This document shows positions 1-7,526 of a stretch of 64,000 nt of DNA, piece after piece. Source of the DNA: JBGASG01 sp046328035. GTDB taxonomy: Bacteria; Cyanobacteriota; Vampirovibrionia; Obscuribacterales; Obscuribacteraceae. The position numbers and the translations under genes were made by a program. The notes beneath the pieces are model-generated. The model was given only the letters and a program-made list of their open reading frames with translations. It searched no databases and was not told the origin of the DNA. The DNA lies in the NCBI GenBank assembly GCA_046328035.1, contig JAXLXI010000011.1, positions 1 to 64,000 of the forward strand. Direction: 5' to 3'. Numbering within the stretch: position 1 is the first letter of the stretch; each line of letters begins with the position of its first letter.

Positions 1-2
1 AT

Positions 3-620
3 TCATGGAACAAGCTGAAACGCAGACAAACCATGCTGTCTGAGATGGATCTGCCATTGTGGTATCAAGCTTTGTGCAAGCTGGAAGATAAGGCGATGGC
101 GGATTACTTCCTGTTCGTTTTGCTAACTGGACTGAGGAAGAACGAGGCCGCGCATCTGAAATGGGATGATGTGCACACAAAGCGCGGTTACTTCGAAATC
201 ATGGATACGAAGAACAAACTCGAATTCGCGCTGCCGATCACAGATCGATTGAAAGAGATTTTTGATCGTCGAACGAAGGATAGGAAGGATAAGACAAATC
301 CATATGTATTTGCCGCCGAAGGAAAAACCGGCCGTTTTGATTTGCGAGATGCACACTTCAAGTTGATCTCGGATCAGACAAAAGTCCCGTTCGGTTTGCA
401 TGACCTGCGGCGAACATATCTTACCCAAGGCTTTCTGATGGGACATGATCTGGAGATGCTGAAGAAGCTTGCAAATCACAAGACTAATGATTCCGACGAT
501 GTGACGAAGGGTTACTTAATCGTCAAAGTCAACGACATGAAAGAGCCGATGGAGAAGGTCGGCGACCGGCTCTGGGAAATGATGACCCGCAAGACCAAAC
601 GCAAGATTGTCGCCAGTTGA
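3..620 (+). CDS. Tyrosine recombinase (phage-type integrase), 5' truncated by window edge
   Basis: Site-specific recombinase that would integrate or excise the island by cutting and joining att sites through a tyrosine. The frame is open to the window edge, so the SAM-like core-binding domain is missing and only the catalytic domain is seen. Visible catalytic signatures are the first Arg in TGLRKNEAAHL, the His-x-x-Arg box in LHDLRRTYLT, and a C-terminal ANHK followed by the probable nucleophile Tyr in GYL. The first ATG inside the window is at 33, but the residues before it read as the normal linker into the domain, so it is unlikely to be the start. A tRNA-Leu at the other end of the island (37808) is the natural partner site. 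Confidence 0.88.
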   Translation, partial: SWNKLKRRQTMLSEMDLPLWYQALCKLEDKAMADYFLFVLLTGLRKNEAAHLKWDDVHTKRGYFEIMDTKNKLEFALPITDRLKEIFDRRTKDRKDKTNPYVFAAEGKTGRFDLRDAHFKLISDQTKVPFGLHDLRRTYLTQGFLMGHDLEMLKKLANHKTNDSDDVTKGYLIVKVNDMKEPMEKVGDRLWEMMTRKTKRKIVAS

Positions 621-626
621 AAGAGC

Positions 627-1145
627 ATGGTCACTCAAAGAAAACCCAAAGCTGATGAAACCTTCTTCTACGTGTTTTGGTTTGAAGAGGACGAGATAGC
701 ATTCGCAAGCCCTGTAGATCCAATTTCTGTTGCCACAGCAAAGAAGTGCGGCGGGTGTCGTTGCAGCGAAGAAAGAGGTGTCTGCTTCAAAGAGCGAGGT
801 GTAAGCTGGCTCTTGTCTGACAAGATTGTCGTTAGCAACAGACCGACGGCTGAAATCATCTGTCAGACATGTTTGATACAGGAGCCGATCACCGTCCCTG
901 GACCTCGTGGACGCCAGTGGAGAACCCATCGCAGTATGCTCTTTCTCGTCAAAGACAACGAAGATCTTCTGCTACAGGTGAAACTTTGGAAAAGTGGTCA
1001 TAAGCGGTTAAGAGTCGCGCGCACCAAATACGGTGAGGTTACCGTGCTCAGCAAGAGAGCATTGCAGGTAGAAATTGGACTGTTTAAATGTCCGCATTGC
1101 AAGCACTCTATCGAAGTGACTCTGAAAGAAAGCCACTCGAATTAG
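627..1145 (+). CDS. Hypothetical protein with zinc-ribbon-like cysteine pairs
   Basis: Not recognised. A 172-residue protein with three cysteine groups: CGGCRC near residue 38, ICQTC near residue 78, and FKCPHCKHS near the C-terminus. These pairs suggest one or two structural zinc ribbons and a nucleic-acid or protein-binding role. It starts six bases after the integrase stop on the same strand, so it may be co-transcribed with it. The ribosome site is weak (AAGAG). No catalytic motif is visible. Confidence 0.55.
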   Translation: MVTQRKPKADETFFYVFWFEEDEIAFASPVDPISVATAKKCGGCRCSEERGVCFKERGVSWLLSDKIVVSNRPTAEIICQTCLIQEPITVPGPRGRQWRTHRSMLFLVKDNEDLLLQVKLWKSGHKRLRVARTKYGEVTVLSKRALQVEIGLFKCPHCKHSIEVTLKESHSN

Positions 1146-1177
1146 TCGAAGCGTAAATGATTCGAGCAACGTGTCGA

Positions 1178-1243
1178 AAGGGGTTGGTGATCGACCTTGG
1201 AAATGACGACGCGTAAGACGAAACGGAAATTGCAGCTGCTTAG
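1178..1243 (+). pseudogene. Remnant of a second integrase C-terminal tail
   Basis: This stretch reads, after one frame slip, as GDRP then LEMTTRKTKRKLQLL. It mirrors the extreme C-terminus of the integrase upstream (GDRLWEMMTRKTKRKI, 565-615) at both DNA and protein level. No open frame is left. It is best explained as the 3' stub of a related integrase gene from another element, or a duplicated element end. Confidence 0.5.
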
Positions 1244-1264
1244 TTGGAAGCTGGCGTGGCGTGG

Positions 1265-2242
1265 CTAAGAGACTCGTGGCGGTGGGCCTTGCCTGATCTC
1301 GACCATCGTTAGCCAGGGCTTTTCCGTTCGAAACGAAATTGAAGCAAAGCTAAACCGAGGGTTGCCGGCCAAGACCTTCTTCAGTATTCGTTCGTATTTG
1401 GGAGATTTGGCGTGAATTATCTGTGATGATAAATCCAGGTGTGCAAGAGGTCCTGCAAAATGATCAGGAATGCGCGTATAGGGATCAAAGGTTGCTTCAA
1501 AGTCAGCCTCTGGAGATGGAAAGCGCACTCTAACAAGAGGAAAGCCCTCGTCATTCATGTATGTGTACGACATGCCATGGAACACCGTGTAGCAGAGTCC
1601 GTTCCAGCTGTCGTGGAGCGTATCGCGGTCGCCGATCCAGTAGACAATCTCAAGTTTCGTGTTTCGAGCAAACAATAGAGTTATGTACGAGGCAAACACG
1701 ACTGCCATGTAAACGCGATTGAACAATGAGAGATTGAAATTCTTTGCCTTGGCCTGTTCTTTTAAATGCCGCATTTTTGCAACCAATCCAAGGTTCGTCG
1801 GCGTCTTGCTGTTTGGTCCGTTCATCAGGCTCTCCAGGATTTCATCAATCACTTTTCGGGCTATCTCGACTGTTGGCAAAAAGCGAGGCTTTTTATCAAG
1901 CGCGAAAGCGAAGGTGAAGAGAGAACGATGTTTGAGAAATTCGATTGCCTTGTCATCGATGTCAGATCGCTTTTTGAGATCAGCTGGTAATGAATCTTTG
2001 ATACACGCCAAAACCATCTCGTGGTGATGCTCCGGAAATGTTGTAAATACCAGAACGTCGTTTGGATAGTCAGAATTTCCAATACAGTAATCGCTGAAGA
2101 TGTGCCAAGTCGTAAGGTCACTATATTGTTTGATATATGACGCAAACTCGGCTCTTACATGCTCGGGTACAGCTTTGTCCATCATTGCAACAAAGGCACT
2201 GGGCGCATCCGGATCGAAAATGAAAGGCTCTGTCAGTTCCAT
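1265..2242 (-). CDS. Hypothetical protein, third gene of AbiE operon
   Basis: A 325-residue protein of unknown family. It is acidic at the N-terminus, has a hydrophobic stretch in the middle (YMAVVFASYITLLFA) and a basic C-terminus (MVEIRQGPPPRVS). No known catalytic motif was found. It starts 21 bases downstream of the AbiEii stop on the same strand, so it is probably transcribed with the toxin-antitoxin pair. AbiE systems are normally two genes, which makes this cargo worth noting. Confidence 0.6.
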   Translation of the reverse strand: MELTEPFIFDPDAPSAFVAMMDKAVPEHVRAEFASYIKQYSDLTTWHIFSDYCIGNSDYPNDVLVFTTFPEHHHEMVLACIKDSLPADLKKRSDIDDKAIEFLKHRSLFTFAFALDKKPRFLPTVEIARKVIDEILESLMNGPNSKTPTNLGLVAKMRHLKEQAKAKNFNLSLFNRVYMAVVFASYITLLFARNTKLEIVYWIGDRDTLHDSWNGLCYTVFHGMSYTYMNDEGFPLVRVRFPSPEADFEATFDPYTRIPDHFAGPLAHLDLSSQIIHAKSPKYERILKKVLAGNPRFSFASISFRTEKPWLTMVEIRQGPPPRVS

Positions 2243-2263
2243 CGCATTTTCCAGGCGGCGTAA

Positions 2264-3241
2264 TTAGCTGTTTAGCGTCGATTCAAGAGCGGCGATGTCG
2301 TTCATCATGTCATCGAATGAAGCCGGCTTCTCATCGAAAAACATGCCAGCCGTGATCATCGCTTCATAGTCGGACTTCAGTACGGCAAGCACGTTACCTG
2401 TTGGTACTAGTCGAAATGTTTTATTCAAGCAATCGCCGTATTTTGCCTTACCATCTCGCCAGAACGCGTCTTTGTGTTTGACTACCATCTCGCAAAGTTC
2501 AGTGTTTTTTATTGCGTTCTTCCCAGCATCTTGTTTCATGAGGACTGAAACGTCCGACCAGTGCCGTGACATTCGATCGGCCGATTCTTCGAAACTCCCC
2601 TTGTGCAGCTCAGCGTGAATAAGGGTGACCTTTTCCCAGAATGTTCGCTCGGCCAAAAGCGCGTCAATCGTTGGTTCCGGAAAGACTAACCCCGTAGTTT
2701 CCTGAGCCAGATATGGGCGTATTTTTTGTGTGGTGTTTGGTTCAATCTGGTTGCGTCCGCTCAACTCGATTTTGACTCGGGGTTTTATGTAACCCGCAGT
2801 GGTTGCCAAAACCGACTTGTAGTTGATGTCAATTTCCCAGGGAGTATCGCCTGGCGTAACGGTCAAGTTGTGTTTCTTAGCACTTTCTGTCAGGGCTGGA
2901 ATCAAAATAGATTCCTTGTATGTTTGCAGGTTGGACTCGATTTCATCTCTGATGTTGCCGGCCTTTGTTTTTGAAATTTCCGTTCCGTAATCCTTCAGGA
3001 AATTTACCGAGATGTCGATATCTTCTGAAAAGCGCTTGATCAGCCCATAGACCTTAGATAAGGAGGTGCCTCCTTTGAACACCATCTCTCTCCGTTCAGG
3101 TATGGAGAAAAGGAAGTTGAGCACCACGCACACCCAAACATCCTTCTCCACTACGGCAGGCAGCAACCCGATCTTTGGAGCGGCTGCGTTTATGACGTCT
3201 TTCTGTTCTTCGCTAGGAAGATCAAGGAATTCAGTTGCCAC
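2264..3241 (-). CDS. AbiEii-type nucleotidyltransferase toxin
   Basis: Type IV toxin of the AbiEii/AbiGii nucleotidyltransferase superfamily. Family members transfer nucleotides, in studied homologues to tRNA, and cause growth arrest or abortive infection. The signature GGTS (residues 57-60) followed by DID (74-76) of the polymerase-beta-like fold is present. The open frame extends to 3337, but the GTG at 3241 is preferred: it overlaps the antitoxin stop by 11 bases, as expected for coupled translation, and residues upstream of it are out-of-frame antitoxin sequence. The length of 325 residues is normal for the family. Confidence 0.85.
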   Translation of the reverse strand: MATEFLDLPSEEQKDVINAAAPKIGLLPAVVEKDVWVCVVLNFLFSIPERREMVFKGGTSLSKVYGLIKRFSEDIDISVNFLKDYGTEISKTKAGNIRDEIESNLQTYKESILIPALTESAKKHNLTVTPGDTPWEIDINYKSVLATTAGYIKPRVKIELSGRNQIEPNTTQKIRPYLAQETTGLVFPEPTIDALLAERTFWEKVTLIHAELHKGSFEESADRMSRHWSDVSVLMKQDAGKNAIKNTELCEMVVKHKDAFWRDGKAKYGDCLNKTFRLVPTGNVLAVLKSDYEAMITAGMFFDEKPASFDDMMNDIAALESTLNS

Positions 3242-3839
3242 GCCGCGCCTCGTATTCGAAGAATTTGTCCAACGCCCAGGCGGGCAGCGCTGTCGTTGCC
3301 TGCCGTAGTTGTTGGAAATCGTCGGCTGTAAGCGCACCTTCCAATTTCTTTATTACGCCTGCTGTTACTTGCTCCTTGCCGAGATAGCGCAGAGCCGCAA
3401 TGGCCGTACCAACAGGAGTTCCTGCATACTGCATCTTTTGCGGGGCAACGTGACGAAGACGAATTACACCATTGCCAATCTTGATGACACCATTGCGGCC
3501 TGTAGTTGCATAAACAGGTTGTGTTGGCATCTGCGTAGTTAGCCCTAATTGATGGGCTGCTTGCGCACCAGTTGGACCAAGCTTTACACCTCTGTTTTTT
3601 GCGATCAGCTCCGCCACTTCATATGGTTCTGGCATAACCGGAGCGTTTACGTACTTGTTCCATTTTGGACGCGCATAAACACCACGTGCAATGCGAACTA
3701 GTTCGTTGTCCTTGGCCATTCTATAGAGGATTTGGTCAACTGCTGTGCGTGGACCCAATGGTAGAAGTTCCTTCGCAGGGAAGGCCGTTCCTTCTGGCAT
3801 AGCTTCAATTGCACGCCTCACAGCTTTTGCTACAGTCAT
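3231..3839 (-). CDS. AbiEi-type antitoxin / DUF6088-like regulator
   Basis: Antitoxin and probable autorepressor for the downstream AbiEii-like toxin. The N-terminus (residues about 1-65) looks like a winged helix (IEAMPEGTAFPAKELL then LVRIARGVYARP), the pattern of the AbiEi/DUF6088 family. The C-terminal part (LGLTTQMPTQPVYAT onward) is the family's second domain. It is the first gene of the operon. A strong promoter overlapped by an inverted repeat lies directly upstream, consistent with the known autoregulation of AbiE operons. The identification rests on domain pattern plus the neighbouring toxin. Confidence 0.82.
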   Translation of the reverse strand: MTVAKAVRRAIEAMPEGTAFPAKELLPLGPRTAVDQILYRMAKDNELVRIARGVYARPKWNKYVNAPVMPEPYEVAELIAKNRGVKLGPTGAQAAHQLGLTTQMPTQPVYATTGRNGVIKIGNGVIRLRHVAPQKMQYAGTPVGTAIAALRYLGKEQVTAGVIKKLEGALTADDFQQLRQATTALPAWALDKFFEYEARRGN

Positions 3840-3855
3840 GACCGTTTCCTCGTTT

Positions 3856-3894
3856 TGTTAGATAAGTATAGCAGTATTTCTAACATGTTGGCAA
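3856..3894 (-). promoter_or_regulatory. Promoter and palindromic operator of the AbiE operon
   Basis: On the minus strand, TTGCCA (3894-3889) and TATACT (3870-3865) are separated by 18 bases. The arms TGTTAGA and TCTAACA (3885-3879 and 3862-3856) form a perfect 7-bp inverted repeat around the -10. A repressor bound there would block transcription, so this is the expected AbiEi operator. Confidence 0.65.
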
Positions 3895-3969
3895 GCTCTG
3901 CCGGTGCTGGACAGTTTTAGCCGGCAAAGGACGAGTTGAACCCTGGTCCATGGTCGCCCGGACACCAAT

Positions 3970-4605
3970 GGCCGCCGGCGTTGCCGGCTATGGCCGCCGG
4001 CGTTGCCGGTCCGCCGGCGTTGCCGGCTATGGCCGCCGGCGTTGCCGGTTATAGCGCCAGCGTTGCCGCTATGGCCGCCGGCGTTGCCGGCTATGGCGCC
4101 GGCGTTGCCGGCTATGGCCCCGGCGTTGCCGCGCTATGGCGCCGGCGTTGCCGGTTATGCCGCCGGCGTTGCCATGGCCTCGGCGTTGCCGGCTGGCCTC
4201 GGCGTTGCCGGCTATAGCGCCGGCGTTGCCGGCTATGGGCCGCCGGCGTTGCAGCATGGCGCCGGCGCTGCCGGCTATGGCGCCGGCGTTACCGGCTATG
4301 GCGCCGGCGCTGCCGGCTATAGCGCCGGCGCTGCGGCTATGCGCCGGCGTTGTCGGCTATGACCGCCGGCGTTGCCGGCATGCGCCGCTTGCCGGCTATG
4401 CGACGTTGCCAGCTATGAGCGCCGGCGCTGCCGGTTATGCGCCGGCGTTGCCGGCTGTCGCCGGCGCTGCCGTTATGGCGCCGGCGTTGCCGGCTATAGC
4501 CGGCGCTGCCGGCTATGGCCGCCGGCGTTGCCGGCTATGGCCGCCGGCGTTGCCGGCTATGGCCGCCGGCGTTGCCGGCCAATGGCCGCCGGCGCTGCCG
4601 GCTAT
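3970..4605. repeat. 31-unit GC-rich palindromic tandem repeat
   Basis: About 31 adjoining copies of a 17-23 bp unit with consensus GCCGGCGTTGCCGGCTATG plus 2-3 bases. Each unit has two self-complementary GCCGGC hexamers around a 3-base GTT or GCT loop, so each can form a hairpin on either strand. Unit lengths mix 21, 22, 20 and 19, so no reading frame survives across the array. The long open frames here (Ala/Gly/Val/Tyr or Ala/Pro/Leu-rich) are compositional and are not called as genes. It separates the AbiE promoter from the CBASS operon. Confidence 0.9.
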
Positions 4606-4639
4606 GGGAAAAATGAGTCCAACCACCCCGGGATGATCA

Positions 4640-4661
4640 TATAAAGGGATCATGAAGATCC
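4640..4661 (+). promoter_or_regulatory. Candidate promoter/operator of the CBASS operon
   Basis: TATAAA (4640-4645) could be a -10 element. The adjoining GGATC-ATGAA-GATCC (4647-4661) is a perfect 5-bp inverted repeat, 35 bases before the CapW-like start. CapW repressors bind palindromes near their own promoter, so this is a plausible operator. No convincing -35 is seen. Confidence 0.35.
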
Positions 4662-4695
4662 GACCTCCTAATCATTTTGATGATATATTAGAGTC

Positions 4696-5640
4696 ATGAG
4701 CACTCCAATCGCACCAATCCCCAATCCCGATCCGCTAACAGAAGCTAGCCTATCCCAGCGCCAGCGCCTGCAGTACATCGATTACCGCCTTTACTTCCTT
4801 GGAGAAATCCGGCGCGCCGACATAGTTGAGCAATTCGATATGGGCACCGCGGGGGCAACGCGAGATCTCGCCGTATACCGGCAGATCGCACCGGACAACA
4901 TTTATTTGCAGGGCAGCACCAAGACCTATGTGATCGGACGAGAGTTCTCACCGGTCTTCAATTATGACGTGGAGCGGGTGCTGTCGCACTTGTCCCACGG
5001 GTTCGTACAGGAAAAGGATGGCGGGGCTGGCCTCGTTTCTTGTGAGATTCCAGGATCGCTCAGCCGGCCAAGAGTGGATATAGTGGCAGCCCTCTCCCGA
5101 GCTATCAACATGCAAAAGCCCGTGCAGGTCCGCTATTGTTCGATTTCGAGCGGCTGGGGAGAACGAGAATTAATTCCTCACTCGTTGGTCGACAGTGGGC
5201 AAAGGTGGCACGTTCGTAGTTTTGACCGGAAATCGCAGGAATTCCGGGACTTTGTTATCACGCGAATAGACTCCGCTGAAGTCCTTGAGGGCGGTCCGCC
5301 GCTGACAAAGCACGAGCGCATGCAAGCGGACAATCAATGGACCCGAATTGTGGAACTGGTGCTCAAGCCTCATCCTGCAGTTTTGCGGACGGAAATTATC
5401 GAGCGCGATTATGGAATGACGAACGGCATGCTGAAGGTCGAACTTAGAGCGGCTTTGGCCGGATATTTCCTGAGGCAGTGGCAAGTAGATTGTTCACCGA
5501 ACTGCGATCTCGGCGATGAAGGTTTTCAGCTCTGTCTTGACAATCCGCTTGCATTGTATGGCGTTAAAAACTTGAAGCTGGCGCCAGGATATAAGCCTGT
5601 TGCGGACAGTTCCACAGACAGAGGGATATCACATGAATAG
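4696..5640 (+). CDS. capW: CapW-like WYL-domain transcriptional regulator of CBASS
   Basis: Probable repressor of the downstream CBASS genes. The N-terminal region (about residues 18-80) has a winged-helix pattern (QRQRLQYIDYRLYFLGEIRRADI). A WYL-type domain follows (about 125-200), including PVQVRYCSISSG and RWHVRSFD, and a C-terminal extension ends the protein. Family knowledge: CapW and BrxR proteins are WYL dimers that repress defence operons and are relieved on infection. It is the first gene of a tightly packed operon and its stop overlaps the next start by 8 bases. The assignment relies on domain order and CBASS context. It could be a general WYL regulator, but the position makes CapW the likely role. 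Confidence 0.82.
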   Translation: MSTPIAPIPNPDPLTEASLSQRQRLQYIDYRLYFLGEIRRADIVEQFDMGTAGATRDLAVYRQIAPDNIYLQGSTKTYVIGREFSPVFNYDVERVLSHLSHGFVQEKDGGAGLVSCEIPGSLSRPRVDIVAALSRAINMQKPVQVRYCSISSGWGERELIPHSLVDSGQRWHVRSFDRKSQEFRDFVITRIDSAEVLEGGPPLTKHERMQADNQWTRIVELVLKPHPAVLRTEIIERDYGMTNGMLKVELRAALAGYFLRQWQVDCSPNCDLGDEGFQLCLDNPLALYGVKNLKLAPGYKPVADSSTDRGISHE

Positions 5641-6559
5641 CTCAATTCAAAGATATGAACCGGTAGAGCTACCTAAGGGAATTCAGCGAAGCATGATGCT
5701 TCCGTCTGACGAGCTTGGCGCAATTTGGAAATCAATCATCCTTCCTGAAGAGAAGAAGAAAGAGTTGCTCAATCAGGCAGTGCTGAACTTCACGGTGCGC
5801 ACAAAGGTTCCAAGAAGTGTTCTTCCGCTACATGGTGTGATCTTATTGGTAGGACCACCTGGCACCGGTAAAACGTCGCTGGCCCGCGGCTTGGCAAATA
5901 GCACCGCAGAGTCCATAAACGTGGCGGGGAAGCAGTTTCACTTCTTAGAAGTGGAGCCTCATTCCCTAACCAGCGCTGCCATGGGTAAAACGCAGCGGAC
6001 AGTTACAGAGCTGTTCTCCCAAACAATCGCCGAGATTGCCACTGGTGGTCCAACAATCGTGCTCCTCGACGAAGTTGAAACACTTGCGGCGGATCGTGTT
6101 AAGTTGAGCCTCGATGCGAATCCCATAGACGTACATCGCGCGACAGATGCGGTTTTGGTACAACTCGATGTGCTTGCAGAGCAATTCCCCGAGATCCTGT
6201 TCATTGCGACAAGCAATTTCCCGCAAGCCGTAGACGCGGCCTTTGTGTCACGCTGCGATCTCGTTTGCCACATTCCCATGCCGGACGCCCAAGCATGCGC
6301 TTTGATTTTGCGTGATTGCCTCACCGGGTTAGGACAAACGTTCCCGGCAATTCGCGCAGTGCAAGACTCGGCTGACTTCGGTCGTTTGGCTGCTGAATGT
6401 GTGGGCCTCGACGGGCGCACCATCCGAAAGGTCATCGCAAACGGCATGGCTCAACGAAAAGAAACGGCGATTGATCCGAATCAGTTGACCGTCGGTGATC
6501 TCATTAGCGCCGCAAGCAAAGCAAAGTTGTTGCGTACGACAGAGGGATTCAAATGTTAG
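5633..6559 (+). CDS. cap6: TRIP13/Pch2-like AAA+ ATPase of type III CBASS
   Basis: AAA+ remodeller that disassembles HORMA-CD-NTase complexes and so keeps the defence system off. Walker A GPPGTGKT is at residues 74-81 and Walker B reads IVLLDEVE. A sensor-I Asn is in FIATSN, and SRCD carries the probable arginine finger. The ATG at 5633 has GAGGG just upstream and overlaps the CapW stop. An earlier in-frame start at 5600 lies inside CapW and is not needed. The length of 308 residues fits bacterial Cap6. Its next gene is an unknown protein and the one after is the HORMA substrate. Confidence 0.93.
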   Translation: MNSSIQRYEPVELPKGIQRSMMLPSDELGAIWKSIILPEEKKKELLNQAVLNFTVRTKVPRSVLPLHGVILLVGPPGTGKTSLARGLANSTAESINVAGKQFHFLEVEPHSLTSAAMGKTQRTVTELFSQTIAEIATGGPTIVLLDEVETLAADRVKLSLDANPIDVHRATDAVLVQLDVLAEQFPEILFIATSNFPQAVDAAFVSRCDLVCHIPMPDAQACALILRDCLTGLGQTFPAIRAVQDSADFGRLAAECVGLDGRTIRKVIANGMAQRKETAIDPNQLTVGDLISAASKAKLLRTTEGFKC

Positions 6560-7020
6560 TGAGTAGAAGAGTTAGAGGCTGTCCCTATCGCGATTCGTCG
6601 GAGACGTGGAACGTCATTGTCGAACTATTAGCGCCCGACAACACGGACGCGAAGAAGGTGCTTCAAGCGGTTGCCGACATAGCCTCCAGTTGCATCGCTG
6701 ATCAAGCAGTGAAGACAGCGCCGATCATCGTCACCTGCGATGGACCCCGAACAAGGATCTATTGCCTGTACGACGACGATGCCTTGGATCAGAGCGACTT
6801 CAATGAATCAAAACTTGGCTTTGACCCATTGAAAGGCGATTGGGCGCTCTCCTTGCCCTGCACAGCGGACGATTTGCTCTGGGTGCAGTCAGCACTTTCT
6901 AAAATGACCGCTCGTGTGTCCGCCAGAGATCTAAGCCTCGGTGTTTCGGAAGACGAAAGTGAAAATGACTCACGTGCTGGCGAGCTGAGTATCAACCTAG
7001 AAGGATTCCTCAGCCAATGA
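6553..7020 (+). CDS. CBASS-embedded protein of unknown function (155 aa)
   Basis: Not a family I can name. The start overlaps the Cap6 stop by 7 bases and the stop overlaps the HORMA start (ATGA), so it is translated as part of the CBASS unit. The protein looks folded: an N-terminal alpha/beta pattern (WNVIVELLAPDN, then a helix, then IIVTCDGPRTRIYCLYDDD), a central PLKGDWALSLPC, and an acidic disordered stretch (VSEDESENDS) before the C-terminus. It does not show the ending typical of HORMA1 proteins. It might be a very divergent second HORMA protein (some type III systems have two) or a new accessory factor. Confidence 0.75.
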   Translation: MLVSRRVRGCPYRDSSETWNVIVELLAPDNTDAKKVLQAVADIASSCIADQAVKTAPIIVTCDGPRTRIYCLYDDDALDQSDFNESKLGFDPLKGDWALSLPCTADDLLWVQSALSKMTARVSARDLSLGVSEDESENDSRAGELSINLEGFLSQ

Positions 7021-7526
7021 CCAGCGTTTCAGTAAACACATATACGCACTCGATAACTTATGTCGCCGACAACATCTTGAAAAGTCTAAAAGACATTCTT
7101 GTACTGAGCGGGCTAGATCCAACTAACCTCAGTGGTTCTAGTTCGAGAGAAAGCAACCTGCGCGCGATCAAGACGTGGATCAATTCCGGCCATTTGAAAG
7201 GCGTGACCTTAGAGATATTCGATCCGCGTACGAACCTTCTTGTGTATAGCTGGGAGCTTGATGTCGTATATGGCTGGTCAGAAACAGGCGACGGAAATTT
7301 CTACGTCGACACGGACTTACTTCGCTATCACATCAGAAAAACTGGATTGCTGCCGAGTCAAATGCAGTACAGCTTGATTATGCGCCTCAGGCCAGGAGCG
7401 CCAGATGTGGCTGGCTTCGGCGATGTCGAGTTTCGATCAACGACTGGAATGGTCAAGCAAAGTCTCGGCTCGGCTATCGAGCACAATGGGCTGGGAGCCA
7501 CAGCCGCCTACTGGAGAAGATCTTGA
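7017..7526 (+). CDS. cap7: Bacterial HORMA-domain protein of type III CBASS
   Basis: Peptide-sensing HORMA protein that binds and activates the CD-NTase and is reset by the TRIP13-like ATPase. The N-terminal YTHSITYVADNILKSLKDI, the internal VVYGWSETGDG, and the C-terminal MVKQSLGSAIEHNGL with a terminal AYWRRS are the features I associate with the HORMA1 group, as in the E. coli MS115-1 system. The 169-residue length fits. The start overlaps the preceding stop as ATGA and the stop overlaps the next start as TGATG. Only one recognisable HORMA gene is present. The HORMA2/3 class usually comes as a pair. Confidence 0.92.
   Translation: MTSVSVNTYTHSITYVADNILKSLKDILVLSGLDPTNLSGSSSRESNLRAIKTWINSGHLKGVTLEIFDPRTNLLVYSWELDVVYGWSETGDGNFYVDTDLLRYHIRKTGLLPSQMQYSLIMRLRPGAPDVAGFGDVEFRSTTGMVKQSLGSAIEHNGLGATAAYWRRS

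Noticed and set aside
3970..4605. Possible CRISPR array
   Set aside because: The units adjoin without unique spacers of constant length and there are no cas genes nearby.
3936..4644. Several overlapping ORFs rich in Ala/Gly/Val/Tyr or Ala/Pro/Leu
   Set aside because: They arise from the GC-rich tandem repeat; unit lengths of 21, 22, 20 and 19 bases keep changing the frame and no ribosome site is present.
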